Under the pieces are notes generated by a model. The model was not told where the DNA came from and ran no database searches. It was given only the letters and a program-made list of their open reading frames with translations. Positions 1 to 11,180 of a DNA stretch of 64,000 nucleotides are shown here, piece after piece. Position 1 is the first letter of the stretch. Each line of letters starts with the position of its first letter. The stretch is from Capsicum annuum. Lineage: Eukaryota > Streptophyta > Magnoliopsida > Solanales > Solanaceae. Where the stretch lies: NCBI RefSeq assembly GCF_002878395.1, contig NC_061120.1, positions 116,858,705 through 116,922,704 on the forward strand, in the 5' to 3' direction. The translations under genes and the position numbers were made by a program.

Positions 1-1345
1 TAAAAAGGCCTAAATATTTAGGGTAAAGCTTGACCTTCTTCTTGAACCTCATCAGGCCCAACATGGTCCATACTTAAAGGAACAGTTGATCTCTAACTCA
101 AAACCTCAAGGTACGAAGCCTACAATATGGATAAGCCTTCTGTCTACTCTGAGTTTTCCTTAGCCTATCCTGAATCACCCTAACTATATCCATCCACTCC
201 TGAGGTAATTCAGTACCACGGGGCCTAACCTCGAAGGTCTCAAACCACCCTATAAAAGATCAAAAAATACTACCATATGGTGCCTCAAATGGTGTAATAT
301 CAACACTAAAATGGTAGCTATTATTGTAAGCGAACACTGCCAATGGTAAGTATTGCTCTCACTGACATCCAAAGTCCATAACACAAGATCTAACCATGTC
401 CTCAATAATCTGAATAGTCCACCCTAACTAGACGTTAGTCTAAGGGTGAAAGGCAGTGCTAATATCCATCTAACTATCTAACTCCTCTTGAAAATCCCTC
501 TATAATCTAAAAGTGAATATCAAGCCCCCATCTTAAATAATTGATATGGGTACTCCATTTAAGAAAACTATCTCACGTATATTGATATGTGTAAGCCTCT
601 TGATACTGATGAACATTTGAGTAGGAAAGAAAAATATTAATTTGGTAAACCTATCTACAATAACCCAAATATCATTTGAACCACGGGAGGTTCGAGTCAA
701 TCCACAGTGAATATAGTATCTAGAGTTGTAAGCCTCACGCAATATCAACTAAATCAAGTCTCAAATGCTTAAAACTCAAATGCAATCATTATATCTCAAA
801 ATAGCCTCAGAATCTATGGTATCCTACTTGAAGTCACCCCTTAGTACCTAATCATGGATGATACAAAATCCCTTATCCTAAAACAAACGTCTATGAATCT
901 GCTCAAATAAGGTAGACCAAGCCTTAACACTAAAAAGGATCCCCCTAGAGTCTAAAATATCGAGTGTCACTATCAAGTTGGCTAAAGACTGGTTGTCCCA
1001 TTTGAATAACCTTTCAGAAACTAAAATATAGGCCAAGAACCATACTTACATACTTCTAGATTAAGCCACTTGATATTAGCAACTCCATTAACTTGCACTG
1101 TCTCCAATTAAGCTCTCTCTAAGTAATAAGGTGCTTAAGACTATGATAATTAGTGTAAAGGTCACAATGAAATCCATACAGATAATCCCTCCAAATCCTA
1201 AGTGCAAAAAATACCTCTTCAAACTACAAATCATGAGTGGGATAGATTAAATCATGCACCTTCAACTGCCTTAAATCATAAGAAATAACTCAGCCCTGTT
1301 GCATACAAATAACCCAAACCAACATCGAAAGCATCAAAATATATG
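1..1345 (-). pseudogene. Chromovirus-like Ty3/gypsy pol remnant: RNase H, integrase, C-terminal tail
   Basis: Read on the minus strand this is the distal half of a gypsy polyprotein. At about 1030-1345 there is an RNase H segment (FTIYFDAF for the usual FTVYCDAS, then a decayed PTHDLE-type stretch). An integrase core follows at about 240-750, with IWVIVDRFTK, HGVPISII, TIQIIEDM and FAYNNSYH recognisable. The tail at 1-240 shows GWFE and an IQDRLR-type stretch typical of the region before a GPY or chromodomain. Stops and frameshifts are spread throughout, so no product is made. The element runs off the window at coordinate 1, so its LTR is not seen. The segment ends just short of the LTR starting at 1403, which belongs to another family. 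Confidence 0.85.
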
Positions 1346-1402
1346 GTAAATCTCATACCCTTAATAGGAAGAGCCTATATGGGAGCTAGAGTGAGGAGAT
1401 AA

Positions 1403-2530
1403 TGTCTCCCAAAATTACACTTCCAAAAGTATAAAATAGTCGATATCAAAATATAGTAACTTAACTCAGTTGGGGTCAAACCCATAGGGAATAGGGAATA
1501 ATTATCTCTAAAACTTGTTAAAATAGTCAGGCAGTGCAGAAAGGTAAATAGGGGGAATATTTTGAATAGTAGCAATGAGTAAAACTCGGGTTCTTTTGGT
1601 TGTAAACAATCTGAAACAAAAATTAGGATTGTTTTCCCCTAGCTATCAATACAATGCATGCATGGGTATCAATTCAGAATAATAATAACACCTCCCCTAC
1701 TTCATCAATCTGCTAAGGTTTCTACAACCCTAGCTAAGGGTTTTAGCCGATCATGCTTGTGAAATAATCAACAATATTTATGATTAAAGCATAAGATGAA
1801 ATCACAATAATAAGAAGTGAAAACCCAAAAGCATAACTAAATTAATTAACTAAAATAAATATAAAACAATTCCAAGACCAAAATCGAATCTCAAATTCAA
1901 AATATGTTTGTGAGTATCAAAAGTGTGTAACTTCTTACAAAAAAACACATAAAGGGTATTTATAGTACATGAGAAAATCCTCAAACTGAAACCCAAATGA
2001 AATATTAGAAAAAAAGGTCGGTGGCTACTTGTGGTCCCTAAATGTGCCCTATCCTCGAGCGAATTTGGTATATTCGCCCTATCTCCTAGCACATGTGGTT
2101 TATGCAGCCTGCAAGGTGGTTCCATGTAGTAACCACATGAGCAAATCCTACTGGTTAGTTCTCAGAATTTTGGAATTTTGACACATGCTTTACCCACGTG
2201 CACTCCACATGTGCTACATGTGGTCCACATGTTGACATGGCATGTGTCGGAAGTTATTTTTCAGCTCTTCTTCAATTCTCAGATATTTTTTGATCAGGAT
2301 CAATTCAGAAAGTGTTCTAACATCTGTAATTTCTCCCATAAGCAGTCAAAATACTTTTTTTATCTTTTTCACAAACTTAACATCCAAAACATGATTTTTT
2401 GCAAAAATACCCAAAACACATCATATCTAACAAAAAACCTCAGAAACTTTCATATTTTCATAGTTTTAAGCATCGAAAGTGCTATATTTCTATACAACAT
2501 CTAGAAAGCTTAGTCACTAAATTCCCATAT
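1403..2530 (-). repeat. LTR of the A/C family (copy E), minus orientation
   Basis: It starts with TGTCTCCC on the plus strand, which is the CA end of a minus-oriented LTR. Long stretches match the LTR at 24087-26003, such as the shared text near 1440-1600 and 24120-24300 and again near 1640-2000 and 25050-25370. A TATA-like box (TATTTATAGT on plus, 1957-1966) lies downstream of a CACATG-rich palindrome cluster at 2055-2250. It lacks the duplicated module seen in the longer family members and appears to miss roughly the first 90 bases. No primer site follows it at the low-coordinate end, so it is isolated or truncated. It meets the plus-oriented sequence of element A head to head near 2533. 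Confidence 0.8.
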
Positions 2531-2534
2531 GTAG

Positions 2535-2911
2535 CGTACCAACCCCAAGCCAACATTACAAGCTAATAAAGCCCTATAGTAATCCTAACCAACTGTCTAA
2601 AAGTTAAAGTAAATAAAATAACGGCAAGCCTATGGTATTTTTTGCACATTGTTAGAACTTCATTATAAGCGTGACTGTCTCGTAATCATCCCGACATTAA
2701 CATACATGATTCCATTGAGTGAGTGGGGCTTCTTTATTGTGAGGCTACATAGGTTGTGTTGCTAAGCTACTTATCTATTCAGGTATTGTAATTTGTACAT
2801 ATGCATAATTATTTATTGCTAATGTAATGATATATCTTGATTCCCTTATGTAATATTGTTGTGCTACATTGATACTCACAATTGGTTTTTAAATATTAAA
2901 ATTAGAGGGGG
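2535..2911 (+). other. 3' untranslated region and polypurine tract upstream of LTR A
   Basis: This stretch matches, in opposite orientation, the sequence at about 26020-26380 that precedes the LTR of copy C/D. It ends in the purine run TTAGAGGGGG (2902-2911), a polypurine tract, exactly where the LTR begins. A 3' UTR and polypurine tract should sit before a 3' LTR, yet the LTR that follows is succeeded by a primer site and gag. That implies two tandem elements sharing one LTR. No coding sequence is seen here. Confidence 0.65.
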
Positions 2912-3206
2912 TAATATTTTTCAGCTTAAAGTTGATGATTGACTTCCATAGATTTCTTAAGATTCTCCTCGTAAAGCATCGTTGTGTTGTCGATTGTATT
3001 TTGTTGCCTGAGGACATGCATACGTTCTCACTTGATGGTGTTGATGTTCTATAATTTAATAGAACTTTCAATGCTTAAAACTACAAAAATATGCAGTTAC
3101 TTAGACTTTTTCATTAGATATGATGTATTTCTTGTGGTGCATTGCATGAAACCAGGTTCTAGAACCTAAACTAGAGAAAAGAACTGAAAACTTGAGTTTT
3201 GGACCA

Positions 3207-3475
3207 CCTATGTGGGAACCTAAGGCCCATAGGTGCTCCTATATGGTGTAAGTGCCAGAACAAGTGTTAGAGAGTTGAGAAACAAAGATTCAAAAGCTAG
3301 AAAATTTGACCCTGTCACCTACGATGGGCACCTACGGCTAGTAGGTGACACCTACGGTCTGTAGGTGCCAATACAAGTTTCAGAGGATGAAGTTTTAAAA
3401 ACTCTTTAGAATCTTTGGTTGTCTGGCACTTATGTGGGGCCACCTACACTCGTAAGTGGCTCTATAGGTGGCCAC
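3207..3475 (+). repeat. Cluster of CACCTA..TAGGTG palindromic words in LTR A
   Basis: At least eight copies of CACCTAYG or its inverse are packed here, for example CACCTACGGCTAGTAGGTG and CACCTACGGTCTGTAGGTG. Inverted pairs could form short hairpins. The cluster lies just upstream of the position homologous to the TATA box of the sister LTRs. In the sister LTRs at 1403-2530 and 24087-26003 the same place is occupied by CACATGTG-type words instead. Confidence 0.85.
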
Positions 3476-3916
3476 CAACTCTACTTTTCCTCTTTTGTTT
3501 GGGATAGGTTTCCTAAGGTTTCCATGAATTCTAAAAATATCCTTTTGACATTTTTAGTTAGTTTACACACTCATACAATTCAAAAACATATATTTTGATT
3601 ACGAGATTGGATTTTGGTCTTGGGATTCTTGTGTAAATTTTTTGGTTGAGTTATTAATTTGAAACTTTAGGTTTTCTTTGTATATTATGGCAATACTAAT
3701 TGTATGTTTTCGTCATTGAATTCCATTAATTGTTTTGCAATAATGAGTAACTAAATCCCTTAGCTAGGGTTGTGGGAACCATTTATAAATAACTAAGTAG
3801 GGAAAGTGCAACATCGTTCCCAACCAATATTCTTGCATGTATTATGATCATATTTAGTTTAATAGATTTCTTAGCAGTTGAAAACATTAAGAACTCGCTT
3901 GTATTCACTACTTACT

Positions 3917-4530
3917 TCAAAAGAGAGGTAGAGATTAGGAAAAGAAGATCCCAATAGTAATTTGAGATTCATCTCCATCTTTTAATCTCGTTATCTTATT
4001 TAATTATCTAGAAACTCAAAAGGTAATAGTTAATCTGGGATATAAGATAAGGGTTACTAAAGTGACACTCTAAGACTAACAAGGTAAAGTGTAAAATTCA
4101 TTAAAGGCATTCAAAAGACAATTAATGATTCATATCTTATCATATTCTGCATGTAAGATTTTGGGTTAATTAAACGAAGCATGATAACCTGATAGAGTTA
4201 TCTTTTCTTTAATAGTTTTTTTAATGGGTTCACATGTTAGGATCCCACCTATATTATTCTACTTCCTCCAAAAAAGGAGTAGTGAATAGGAAAAGATAAT
4301 GACAATAGTAATTTGGAGTTTATCTATCGATCCACGCTACTAGGTTTTATATATGTAAAATTGTTAAAGTTCATATAATAACTAGAGACTTAAAAGGTAA
4401 TAGTTAACTAGGATTAAGATAAGGGTTAGTAAGGTGATTTCCTGAGACTTAAAAAGGTAAAGAGTGAGATCCTTTTACTCATCCAAAAGACTATAGAAGG
4501 TACATAACTTATAGATTCTGCATGCATGGT
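3917..4530 (+). repeat. Imperfect tandem duplication inside LTR A
   Basis: Two modules, about 3917-4185 and 4257-4530, share the same order of words: an aggaaaaga-type start, CAATAGTAATTTG, AAAAGGTAATAGTTAA, a GATAAGGGTTA run, AAGGTAAAG, then ATTCTGCATG. They have diverged strongly, so the duplication is old. It makes this LTR longer than the copy at 1403-2530. Confidence 0.75.
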
Positions 4531-4826
4531 ATCAAGATGGTTCAACAAGACACGGTAAGACTATGGAGTTGAGAAGGAGGGGGACACAATCCTAGTGTTC
4601 ACCTACTACTGGTTACAATCAAAGTTGATATTTGCTTCTAGTTTGATATTGTTATTCAACCCCCTATCAATTTACTTTTCCAGTTTTTACTATTTATTAT
4701 AACAGTTGAGAACAATGATTTCACGTATTCCCTTGGGATTCGAACCCAACCTTTACTGGGTTACTATATTTGGTGGTGACCGTATCATCTTCTGAAAGGA
4801 TATATAGCCTGGATATCACCAAATTT

Positions 4827-4844
4827 TGGTGCCATTGACGGGGA
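4827..4844 (+). other. Primer-binding site of element A (tRNA-Asp type)
   Basis: TGGTGCCATTGACGGGGA differs at three of 18 positions from the complement of a plant tRNA-Asp 3' end, the primer commonly used by Athila elements. It lies eight bases after the CA end of the LTR, which fixes the LTR/internal boundary. Confidence 0.85.
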
Positions 4845-4930
4845 GTATAGTGTTTATTTGTTATTTGATGGTTTTGCAATTTTCTAGTTTTCATTTTGTT
4901 TTTTGTTCTTAATTAGGTATACACCGATGT

Positions 4931-7140
4931 ATGCCTAACACACAAAGTAAAGGAAATCTCTTTCTCCCAATAAATCTAAATCAAAAAAGGATCTTACAAA
5001 CACCTAGTAGGATATTGGAACAAAAAAAAATGATAATCATAAAGGGGTTCGTGATGTTGTGCCCTTCCTCCTACCAAAGGAGTAAGAATATTGTTGATCG
5101 ATTGACTGGTGAGATTTTAGCTAAATCTAAAATCGAGAGAAGGGCAATGGCAGAAGATTTGTGGGTAGCTAGGGTGGTAGAGCTATCTGAATAGTGATAA
5201 GAAGAAGAACGCCAAGCAGCACTTGGTGGAAAATCAGAACAGAGCTAGAAGTAATGATATTCAAGTGATCCCAACATATCAGTATGTGCAACCATATATA
5301 AATGATGAAAAAGATCCGGGATATGTTGATCCGGTAGAGACTGGAGCCATTATTCCTCTTGTTTTACCCCTAGGCATCCAGGTTGACATCACAAGTACAA
5401 TGATCAATCTCTTAAATCTGAAGGGTGTATTTTCGAGTTTGCCTGCAGATGATGCAAATAAGCACCATACAAATTTTATTGGGATCTACAATTTGTATAC
5501 CACTCCATGGGTGAATCAGGAAACACTTAGACTAAGGTTGTTCCCCTTTTCACTTACAGGAGAAATATCATTATGGTTAGGGGAACTGTAAAGAGGATCT
5601 ATCACTATATGGAATGAGTTACGTAGGCAATTCTTGAATCAATTATTTCCTCCATCAAGGATGCTACAACTTAAGGATAAGATCTATAATTTCAGGAAGT
5701 TGTGATTGAAATCTATGTACGACGCATGGTTCAGGTTCAAGAAGAAGCTGAGTATAGTGCCCAACCACCAAATATTAGGGATAAGCTTATTGGATATACT
5801 CTATAGATCCTTGACCATCCACTCCATATCTATGGCATATACCATACCTGGAGGAGATTTTATGAGACTACGCTAGGAGGCAACTTTGGAGATGCTAGAT
5901 CAGATCCTGCTCACTAATTGAGGATGGAAGACTTGAGAGGCTTAGAGGGGATCTGGCACATATGCTATTAGTGCCTACTATGACAAAAAAATAGTTGATT
6001 ATTTAGTGCACAAGAAATTTCATTGCTAAGAACTAATCTAGGGGTATTAGCAAAGTAGTTTATAATAATTACTTCTAAGAAAGTGTACACAATACCAGCA
6101 TAAGATTCGGCTTCCAAAGCTTATAAGTCATAATTTGATGAGGAAGAAAATTATTTGGATCACCAGTTGGTGATTTTTTAAGACCAGGGGCATAGGAACT
6201 AAGGTAAAAACTATTATGACAGATACAAAGACCATTATAGAGAGTGAGATAGTAACTGGAGGAAGATGGATAACTTTAGAAAGAAGGGAGATAGGTATAT
6301 TCTACCTGGAAAATACAATGTAGAATTAAGAATGGAAGAGATGTTGACCAAGTTGGAAAAGGGACAAGAACATTAGGAGATCTTTCTTAAGAAGATTAAG
6401 GCCAATATTTCATGGTTGACCCAGAAGGTCAAATCCCAGGCAACTACTATCAGGCAGTTTGAGCACCAATTCAGGCAGATGTCAACAACTATAACCAGAG
6501 CCAGCCAGGTACCCATTCAAGCAACACTATACAAAATATAAAAAATGATGGTCATGTCCTTGCTATTACCACAAGAAGTGGTATCACTACTATGGATCCC
6601 TCACTACATTGATGAAGCTATTGTTGATCAGAAACCTATTATAGTATTATAAAAGTCAATAGGTGGTGGTGATGTAATTGGTAATGAAAGAGGTAAGGGT
6701 CTGGTTGTTGAGTAGGAAATAAGACAAATTCTAAGACTACCCCCACCTTTTAAAAAAAAAGGAGCACGGCGCACTAAAGCTACCACTATGCGCGGTGTCC
6801 GGGGAAGAACTCCACTACAAGGGTGTATCGTACACAGCCTTACCTTGTATTTCTGCTAGAGGCTATTTCCAAGGCTTGAACTCGTGACCTCTTTATCACT
6901 TGGAACCAACTTTACCAGTTACTCCAAGGCTCCCCTTCTACCCCCACCTTTTCCTCTAAAAAAAGCAAAAAGAGAGGAATCAGAATTCAAGTTATTCATT
7001 GAGAAGTTGAAAGAGCTGAGCTTGAATATTCCTCTTCTCGAGACATTAGAGAAGATACATAGATATGCCAGGTTTATGAAGAAATTGGTCATAAAGAAGA
7101 AAAAAATAATGATGAAGATGTTGATGTCTTGCACCATTGT
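4931..7140 (+). pseudogene. Athila-like gag, broken by stops, frameshifts and a SINE
   Basis: The gag polyprotein would form the virus-like particle. Two open pieces remain (4931-5194 and 5223-5591). The second carries the family block: an ITSTMINLLNLKG-type stretch, then LRLRLFPFSLTGEISLWLGEL. After a stop the similarity continues (ITIWNELRRQFLNQLFPP), then decays. Near 6540-6600 the C-terminal KNDGHVLAITTRSG stretch is visible. The PPPF motif at about 6740 is interrupted by a 186-base SINE and resumes with FPLKKAKREESEFKLFIEKLKEL and RYARFMKKL. No zinc knuckle is seen, which fits Athila. The first ATG (4927) meets a stop after three codons, so 4931 is the usable start. It is non-functional. 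Confidence 0.85.
6752..6937 (-). mobile_element. tRNA-derived SINE (Au-like) with 15-bp target duplication
   Basis: Read on the minus strand it opens with GGGGAGCCTTGG and an A-box-like TGGAGTAACTGG, followed by a B-box (GGTCACGAGTTCAAGCC) and a body containing GGTAAGGCTG. It ends in an oligo-T tail (A run at 6752-6760 on plus). This is the plan of the Au SINE family known from many angiosperms including Solanaceae. Perfect 15-bp copies of CTACCCCCACCTTTT flank it (6737-6751 and 6938-6952). It split the PPPF block of the gag remnant cleanly, so it arrived after element A. It encodes nothing and would be transcribed by RNA polymerase III. Confidence 0.92.
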
Positions 7141-7178
7141 AGTTCAGACACTACAAGGTCTTTGGCTCAAAAAAGTGT

Positions 7179-7745
7179 GATCCTACAGCATTTACTATAC
7201 CATGTCCTATTGGGTCATCCCGATTTGCCAAAGTTGTATGTGACTTAGGATCCAGCATAAATTTGATGTCACTTTTTGTATTCAAGCAATTGGGCTTAAA
7301 CCCTCCTAAACAAACTTCAATGTGGTTGTTAATGGTTGACCGCACAATGAAGAAACCTATGGGTATTTTGTTTTATCTAATTATGAGAGTTGATAACTTT
7401 ATTTTTCTAGATGACTTTGTCATTCTGCACTATGAGGTTGACACTAAGATGCCCATTATATTGGGACGACCATTTATGGCCACAGGTAGAGCTATGGTTG
7501 ATGTGGAAAAAAGGATAGCTGAAGTTTTGAGCAATAGTGAGAAGGTCACATTTAACATCAAAAAATCAATGAAGCAGCGAATCGACATGAGGGCGGTGTC
7601 GGTGATTAATTATATTGATGAGCCTGGAAGGTGTTATTATAGGTATCTTGATGAATTCATAGTAATAAAGGTACCCACGTCGTGCCACGACATTAAATTA
7701 AGTGTTGTATGGGAGGCAACCTATGGACTTATTTTTGAAGTCTAA
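7179..7745 (+). pseudogene. Retropepsin-like protease domain of element A
   Basis: This aspartic protease would cleave the gag polyprotein. An open frame of about 188 codons runs from the TIPCPIG stretch. The active-site block is VCDLGSSINLM, with the catalytic Asp at 7242-7244 and DLG in place of DTG/DSG, as is common in Athila and Tat elements. The flap and C-terminal block follow: VDNFIFLDDFVIL, then MPIILGRPFMATGRAMVDVEK (ILGRPF at 7458-7475). It is the best preserved coding piece of element A. In autonomous relatives reverse transcriptase would follow. Here the frame runs straight into the tail motif normally found after integrase, so pol is missing. Confidence 0.88.
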
Positions 7746-7805
7746 GTAGCCAACACAGCCACATCGTGTCGCGGCGTTAAATCAAGTGTTGACTAGGAGG
7801 CAACC
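7673..7805 (+). repeat. Twin copies of the post-pol tail motif with hairpin
   Basis: Two related ~50-base units (7673-7721 and 7759-7805) share a CGTCGTGCCACGAC / TTAAAT / AAGTGTT / GGGAGGCAACC plan. The first contains a perfect 6+1+6 palindrome, GTCGTGCCACGAC (7679-7691); the second is decayed. In autonomous relatives, as I recall them, this motif follows integrase. Confidence 0.7.
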
Positions 7806-7810
7806 AACTA

Positions 7811-8897
7811 TTTTAGTTTTTATGTTTTGTTGTTTTTCTTTTGTTTGTTTATAGCTCTTGGACTTGCCCGGAATATGGTAAAATTGCTACATTCATCGAT
7901 TTCTAGGTAAAGGAACTGTGTCTCAACTCATCAAGGTCACAAGTGCCACACAAGGTAGGCAAGTTGATAAATAATTGAAAAGATGAATTTTTTAAGGATG
8001 AGAATGGAAATTTTTGGAATAGGCTACATATTTATACTTTTGGGACCATAAAATTAATTTTTGAGACCATAAGTAGCTGGGTAAATGTAAAAATACCAAA
8101 TTCGAATTGCAAGAAAGTGGGCCAAAATTTTGGACCTAAACATGTTGGCCTCATGTGGCAGGCGCATATAGCTACCACAGCTAGGTCAATTACGAGCCCA
8201 AATTTTAATTAAACTTTCAGGACCACCAACTCTGATATAATACCTAAAACGAACCCCTATCCTTATTTAAATTGCATTAGCATCAGTCCAACTCCATTCA
8301 AATCCTCAAAACTTTAACTTTCTTATTAAATTCAAACTTTCCTCTTAAAATATAGACTAACTCCACACTTGAGTAAAGGCTAAATTGAAAATTGTTTGAG
8401 AAACCAACTTGTCACAACATACTAAAAACAAGTTCCAACATTGGTTTTGCTTGATTTCTTCATTGTTCACATCTGGATTTTCATAAAAGAGGTAACTTTC
8501 TTGGCTCCTAATGATTATGTATAGATTTATTTATTGTATAAAAAAGTTGGTATGTGTATTCTAATTCAACATATATAGAATCTATCATGCTTGTATTTAG
8601 GATCCTTAAAGAAGCCATAATCTCAATAAAGGGCCTCTTTTTGAATTAGATTCTAAGATTAGGTCGTAATTGAAAGGTGAACTTGAATGAGTATACCACA
8701 GGTTGAGCATATGTAGTTTTCTTTGAAAATCATGATTCTTGATATGTATTTGCATATTAGAATTTTTGGGATTTCAAATAAGTTATAAGGGTGTGAAAAT
8801 TTTGGAAAAATTCAAACTTTTCAAAATTTGAGTTTTTCTTCAACTTTTACAATCCCTCACTTTTATTGAAAAATAACAACTAGTTTTTCAGGTACTC
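7811..8897 (+). promoter_or_regulatory. Spacer before ORF2 with leader-like sequence and candidate intron
   Basis: No coding sequence is seen. A CATGTGG..CCACAG word-like patch lies near 8150-8190. AT-rich, TATA-like TTATTTAAATTG follows near 8263, then a CT/A-rich leader. A donor-like AAAGAG|GTAACT (GT at 8492) and an acceptor-like TTTTTCAG ending at 8891 bracket a 400-base candidate intron. It ends seven bases before the ORF2 ATG at 8898. This suggests ORF2 is expressed from a spliced or separately started transcript. Confidence 0.55.
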
Positions 8898-11180
8898 ATG
8901 TCAGTAAAAGTGGCTAAGAAGTTGAAGGGAAAGACATCTAGGTGATGGGTTAAGTCTCCTGAGCCTAGTAGTTTGGTGGAGGAGCACCTGATTTAATAAC
9001 GTAAAGATGTTGTAATTGAGATGACATACAGAGTGACCCAAGGGAAGATGCGCTAGGCATCCCAAGATGTTTCAGCCCACCCAAGGATAAAGTCAGCCCA
9101 GCTATCACCCCTACATACTCCTTCACCAGAACAAAATGATGATAAAGAGAAGGCATATTTAGAGTCAGGTACATAGGTTGCAACTTAGGACCCCTAGTTT
9201 ATGGAGGGGTCCCAAGACTCATCCAAGCATGTAGAGCAGGAGGAGTCATCAGCGGTACCACAGTTAGAGAAGGGTACTGCCACACATAGACCTCAGTCAT
9301 ATGCACCTCAGTATTAGGAGGGTACAGAGTAGGCTTTCCATAATGCACCAGATTAGAAGGGGTAAAGTCGTGTACCCACACATACCTCAAAGACACATCT
9401 AAGGTGGCGCGTATAGGATATGCGGCAGTTAATCATATTGATAATCATATCTTAGATATTGGCAAGCCAAAGAGGCTTATTTTTTAGGAGCATTAGATTG
9501 ATCTATCGGGTCTGAGTAGAGTACCACAATTGCGGGTTTCCTTTGATTGCTATCATAGTGGATAACTAGACCACTCGGTTCTTACAGCTCATCTATGGTA
9601 CACTATTTTTATGCATCATATCGTTCCATGATATTTCTTTCCATGAGAATATTTCTAGGCCCGATGTAGCACATGGAGCAGCCACAGCTTAATCATACAC
9701 TTATGAGATGGGTCGGAGTTGATCTTTTAGCATAGACTATATGCCGGGTCATTTTTGGTCCAGATTGTATCACTCTCACATCTACAGTAAAGTGTAACTA
9801 CAGATTGAGAGTCACACATGATAGACACATCATGTGGAAGGTTGAGCATAGATAAGAGTGAGTTGAGATTTCTTGGTGGATAGATAGCTATATTTCACCT
9901 TTGGGTGATAGCTATATTTCACCTTTGGGTGATGCGACCACATTGATCGAGGTTCATGGTATGATCAAGAAAGGCCTATTGACTTTTGAGGCCAACTTTT
10001 GGTGGTTGCTTATCCGATATCGACTATTTTGAGTAGCTGTAGTTTCTAGTATGATGGCCAGATATGCTATTGATTTTGCAGCCATCCTCTGGTATGATAT
10101 CCATGATAGAGCATTTGAGGAAATAACTAATCTGCATTCCCCTTGCATGATTCAAAGACTATGTGATGAGGTTGGTGTACCTAAGATAATGGTAGTAGAT
10201 TAGAGGCTACTTGTAATGGATACTACACAAATAAAGAGTATGAAGGATATGGCATACTCAGGCCTTCCTAAGAGATCTAGAGAGCTCGTTGCAGTACCTC
10301 GAGCCTAGACTGAGGGCCCATCAGTTTCCAAAGACCTAGTGATGTACATGGATGCAATATGGGAGTTAGTCCTGATTTAGATATAGGGGAGCAGAGAGAT
10401 GCCTTAGATCTGAGTACTCAGGTCAAAGGGACACCAGCCACTTTTTCATCAGCACCAAATTCAATCTCTGGGTTGGTTAAAGTATCTCCATATCCTACTT
10501 TCCCATCCACTACAACTGTTGCTACAGATATGATTACTATCTCTCAAGAGTTCTTGCAGAGTTTAGTAGACTATAAGAGGTCAACTAATTCTTGGTTATG
10601 GGTTGTTGAGACCGAGATAACTACTCTATATAAGCGAATGCACTAAAGGATTCGAACTAAATTTAAGAGGGCTCCAGATAGGAGGCCACACAAAGAGCTA
10701 CCTTGTCTGAGCTATGTGCTGACTTATAAGCACGCCTTGATGAGTTTTAGAGATAGGTTATAACCTAATTCACAAAGATAGTGGCACCAAATCTAGCTAG
10801 ATGAGGGAAGAGATACATATATTATGAGTAGAGGTACACTCTCTCACAGAAAGCCATGTAGCAGCCACTCCTTCAGTCATACCCCCAATGGTCCTAATAT
10901 CACCTCTGTACATACCCAAATATTTTTATTTCTTTACGGAGGATAATGATGAGATCCCAATAATTAGGACCAAGAGAGGTCACATATGAGACTTATAGGA
11001 TCCTGATATGCCATATGACCAGGCCCTTAAAAATGCTAGGCATGATTAGATGGATTTTGCAATTATTGAGAGGCTGAGGCATTATGTGACAGTAACAGGT
11101 TCATCTTCTAGTAGTGCACCATCATTATCACCACCTCTGCCTGCTGTTATGCCCCATCTAAAGATGCTCATGACATAGAC
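8898..11180 (+). pseudogene. Env-like ORF2 of element A (putative plant transposon protein type)
   Basis: This decayed ORF occupies the env-like position of Athila elements. It starts at ATG 8898 (MSVKVAKKLKGKT) directly after a splice-acceptor-like site. The recognisable core, about 9985-10320, reads FEANFWWLLIRYRLF, VVSSMMARYAIDFAAILWYDIHDRAFEE, then PCMIQRLCDEVGVPKIM. That order (a W-rich helix, a GYxIxFG-like strand, then CxI..LCxxAGVP) matches the domain I know as the putative plant transposon protein (PF20167-like). A lysine- and arginine-rich tail follows. Many stops break it. Its role in the retroelement life cycle is unknown. Versions of the same ORF occur in elements B, C and the copia element. 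Confidence 0.75.

Larger units (their letters stand above)
2912..4818 (+). repeat. 5' LTR of Athila-like element A
   Basis: At 1907 bases it is nearly the same length as its relative at 24087-26003 (1917). It begins right after a polypurine tract with TA (a decayed TG) and ends in GGATATCA just before the primer site. Homology to the minus-strand copies is clear around 3045-3170 and 3560-3740 and over the last 250 bases. It contains a palindrome cluster (3207-3475), a degraded TATA position near 3530, and an internal tandem duplication (3917-4530). Confidence 0.8.

Noticed and set aside
2178..2504. 108-codon open frame on plus
   Set aside because: It lies inside the minus-oriented LTR at 1403-2530 and has no protein family resemblance; an LTR shadow.
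3207..3475. CRISPR-like array
   Set aside because: The repeats are palindromic words of variable spacing without unique equal-length spacers, within a plant LTR.
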